From a virus, in the IMG/VR virus record IMGVR_UViG_3300031787_000115, positions 1 to 62,585 of that record: a stretch of DNA of 62,585 nucleotides; one strand, given 5' to 3'. Below are positions 62,523 through 62,585 of the stretch, piece by piece. The notes beneath the pieces are model-generated. The model was not told where the DNA came from. It did no database searches and saw nothing but the letters and a program-made list of their open reading frames with translations. A program made the position numbers and the translations under genes. Position 1 is the first letter of the stretch. The number at the start of each line of letters is the position of its first letter.

Positions 62523-62585
62523 TCAGCTCAGCAGGGTGGCCAGGCCGACCGCCAGCAGATGGGCGGCGAGGTTGGAGAGGCTGCG
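62523..62585 (-). CDS. 3' part of ribbon-helix-helix gene (redundant copy)
   Basis: The same sequence as 185-247, cut by the window edge. Confidence 0.7.
   Translation of the reverse strand, partial: RSLSNLAAHLLAVGLATLLS

Larger units (their letters stand above)
62339..62585. repeat. Right copy of terminal redundancy
   Basis: Matches 1-247 except at 62454 and 62458 (C here, T at the left end). Confidence 0.95.

Overview
The window reads as one complete, circular or circularly permuted genome of a temperate tailed phage (siphovirus-like). The first 247 bases recur at the end (62339-62585) with two C/T differences, so the unit is about 62,338 bp. G+C is high, roughly two thirds by eye. A tyrosine integrase, an attP that copies the 3' half of a tRNA-Val(TAC) gene, a full set of head and tail genes and both terminase subunits support a complete temperate phage. 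The host is probably a high-G+C picocyanobacterium (Synechococcus/Cyanobium type). This rests on the DnaN C-terminus, several small proteins and a HTH protein of types I associate with cyanobacteria and their phages, and on the tRNA-like core lacking an encoded CCA. The host call is inference.

Layout. (1) 62.4 kb, through the junction, to 6.3 kb, minus strand: early genes for recombination (RusA, SSB, ERF annealase), a ribbon-helix-helix protein, a HTH protein, a possible repressor, a RAMP-reminiscent protein of unknown function, and intergenic hairpin repeats. (2) 6.3-11 kb, plus strand: divergent control region, a replication initiator-like gene carrying an iteron origin, dCTP deaminase and small genes, ending in a terminator. 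(3) 10.9-12.3 kb: attP with paired arm sites, then integrase. (4) 12.4-15.2 kb: small genes and a likely lysis module. (5) 15.2-21 kb: beta-propeller protein, collagen-like tail fibre and accessory proteins. (6) 21-46.7 kb, mostly minus strand: virion genes. Read leftward they run terS, terL, sigma factor, portal, a set of basic 'RDARGRF' proteins, head morphogenesis protein, connector, tail tube, tape measure, tail hub, a frameshifted tail chaperone, scaffold and major capsid protein. (7) 46.7-58.4 kb, minus strand: PP-loop enzyme, many small genes, PolX-like nucleotidyltransferase, beta clamp, methyltransferase, helicase, Gp157-like protein. (8) 58.5-61.6 kb, plus strand: a paralogue of the 5.2 kb RAMP-reminiscent protein, then 1.85 kb of non-coding 9-bp-like repeats, then one more gene.

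Control signals. Early promoters share an imperfect palindrome (about GGTTGCCAATTGGAAGC) covering the -35 and spacer, followed by TANNNT; this looks like a dispersed operator. Many early genes have CACCACC-rich leaders directly before ATG. In the virion region a different asymmetric element, CGG(A/C)AACCTNAGG, precedes the first gene of nearly every translationally coupled block, on either strand. Within blocks genes overlap by ATGA or TGATG. The phage also encodes a sigma factor next to the terminase.

Features most likely to be new are the start-associated element, the RDARGRF tagged-protein locus at 37.9-42.2 kb, the 59.2-61.05 kb repeat tract, the covarying hairpin repeats at 4.1-6.0 kb, and the paired RAMP-reminiscent proteins. 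All functional calls come from reading the sequence; no database search was possible.
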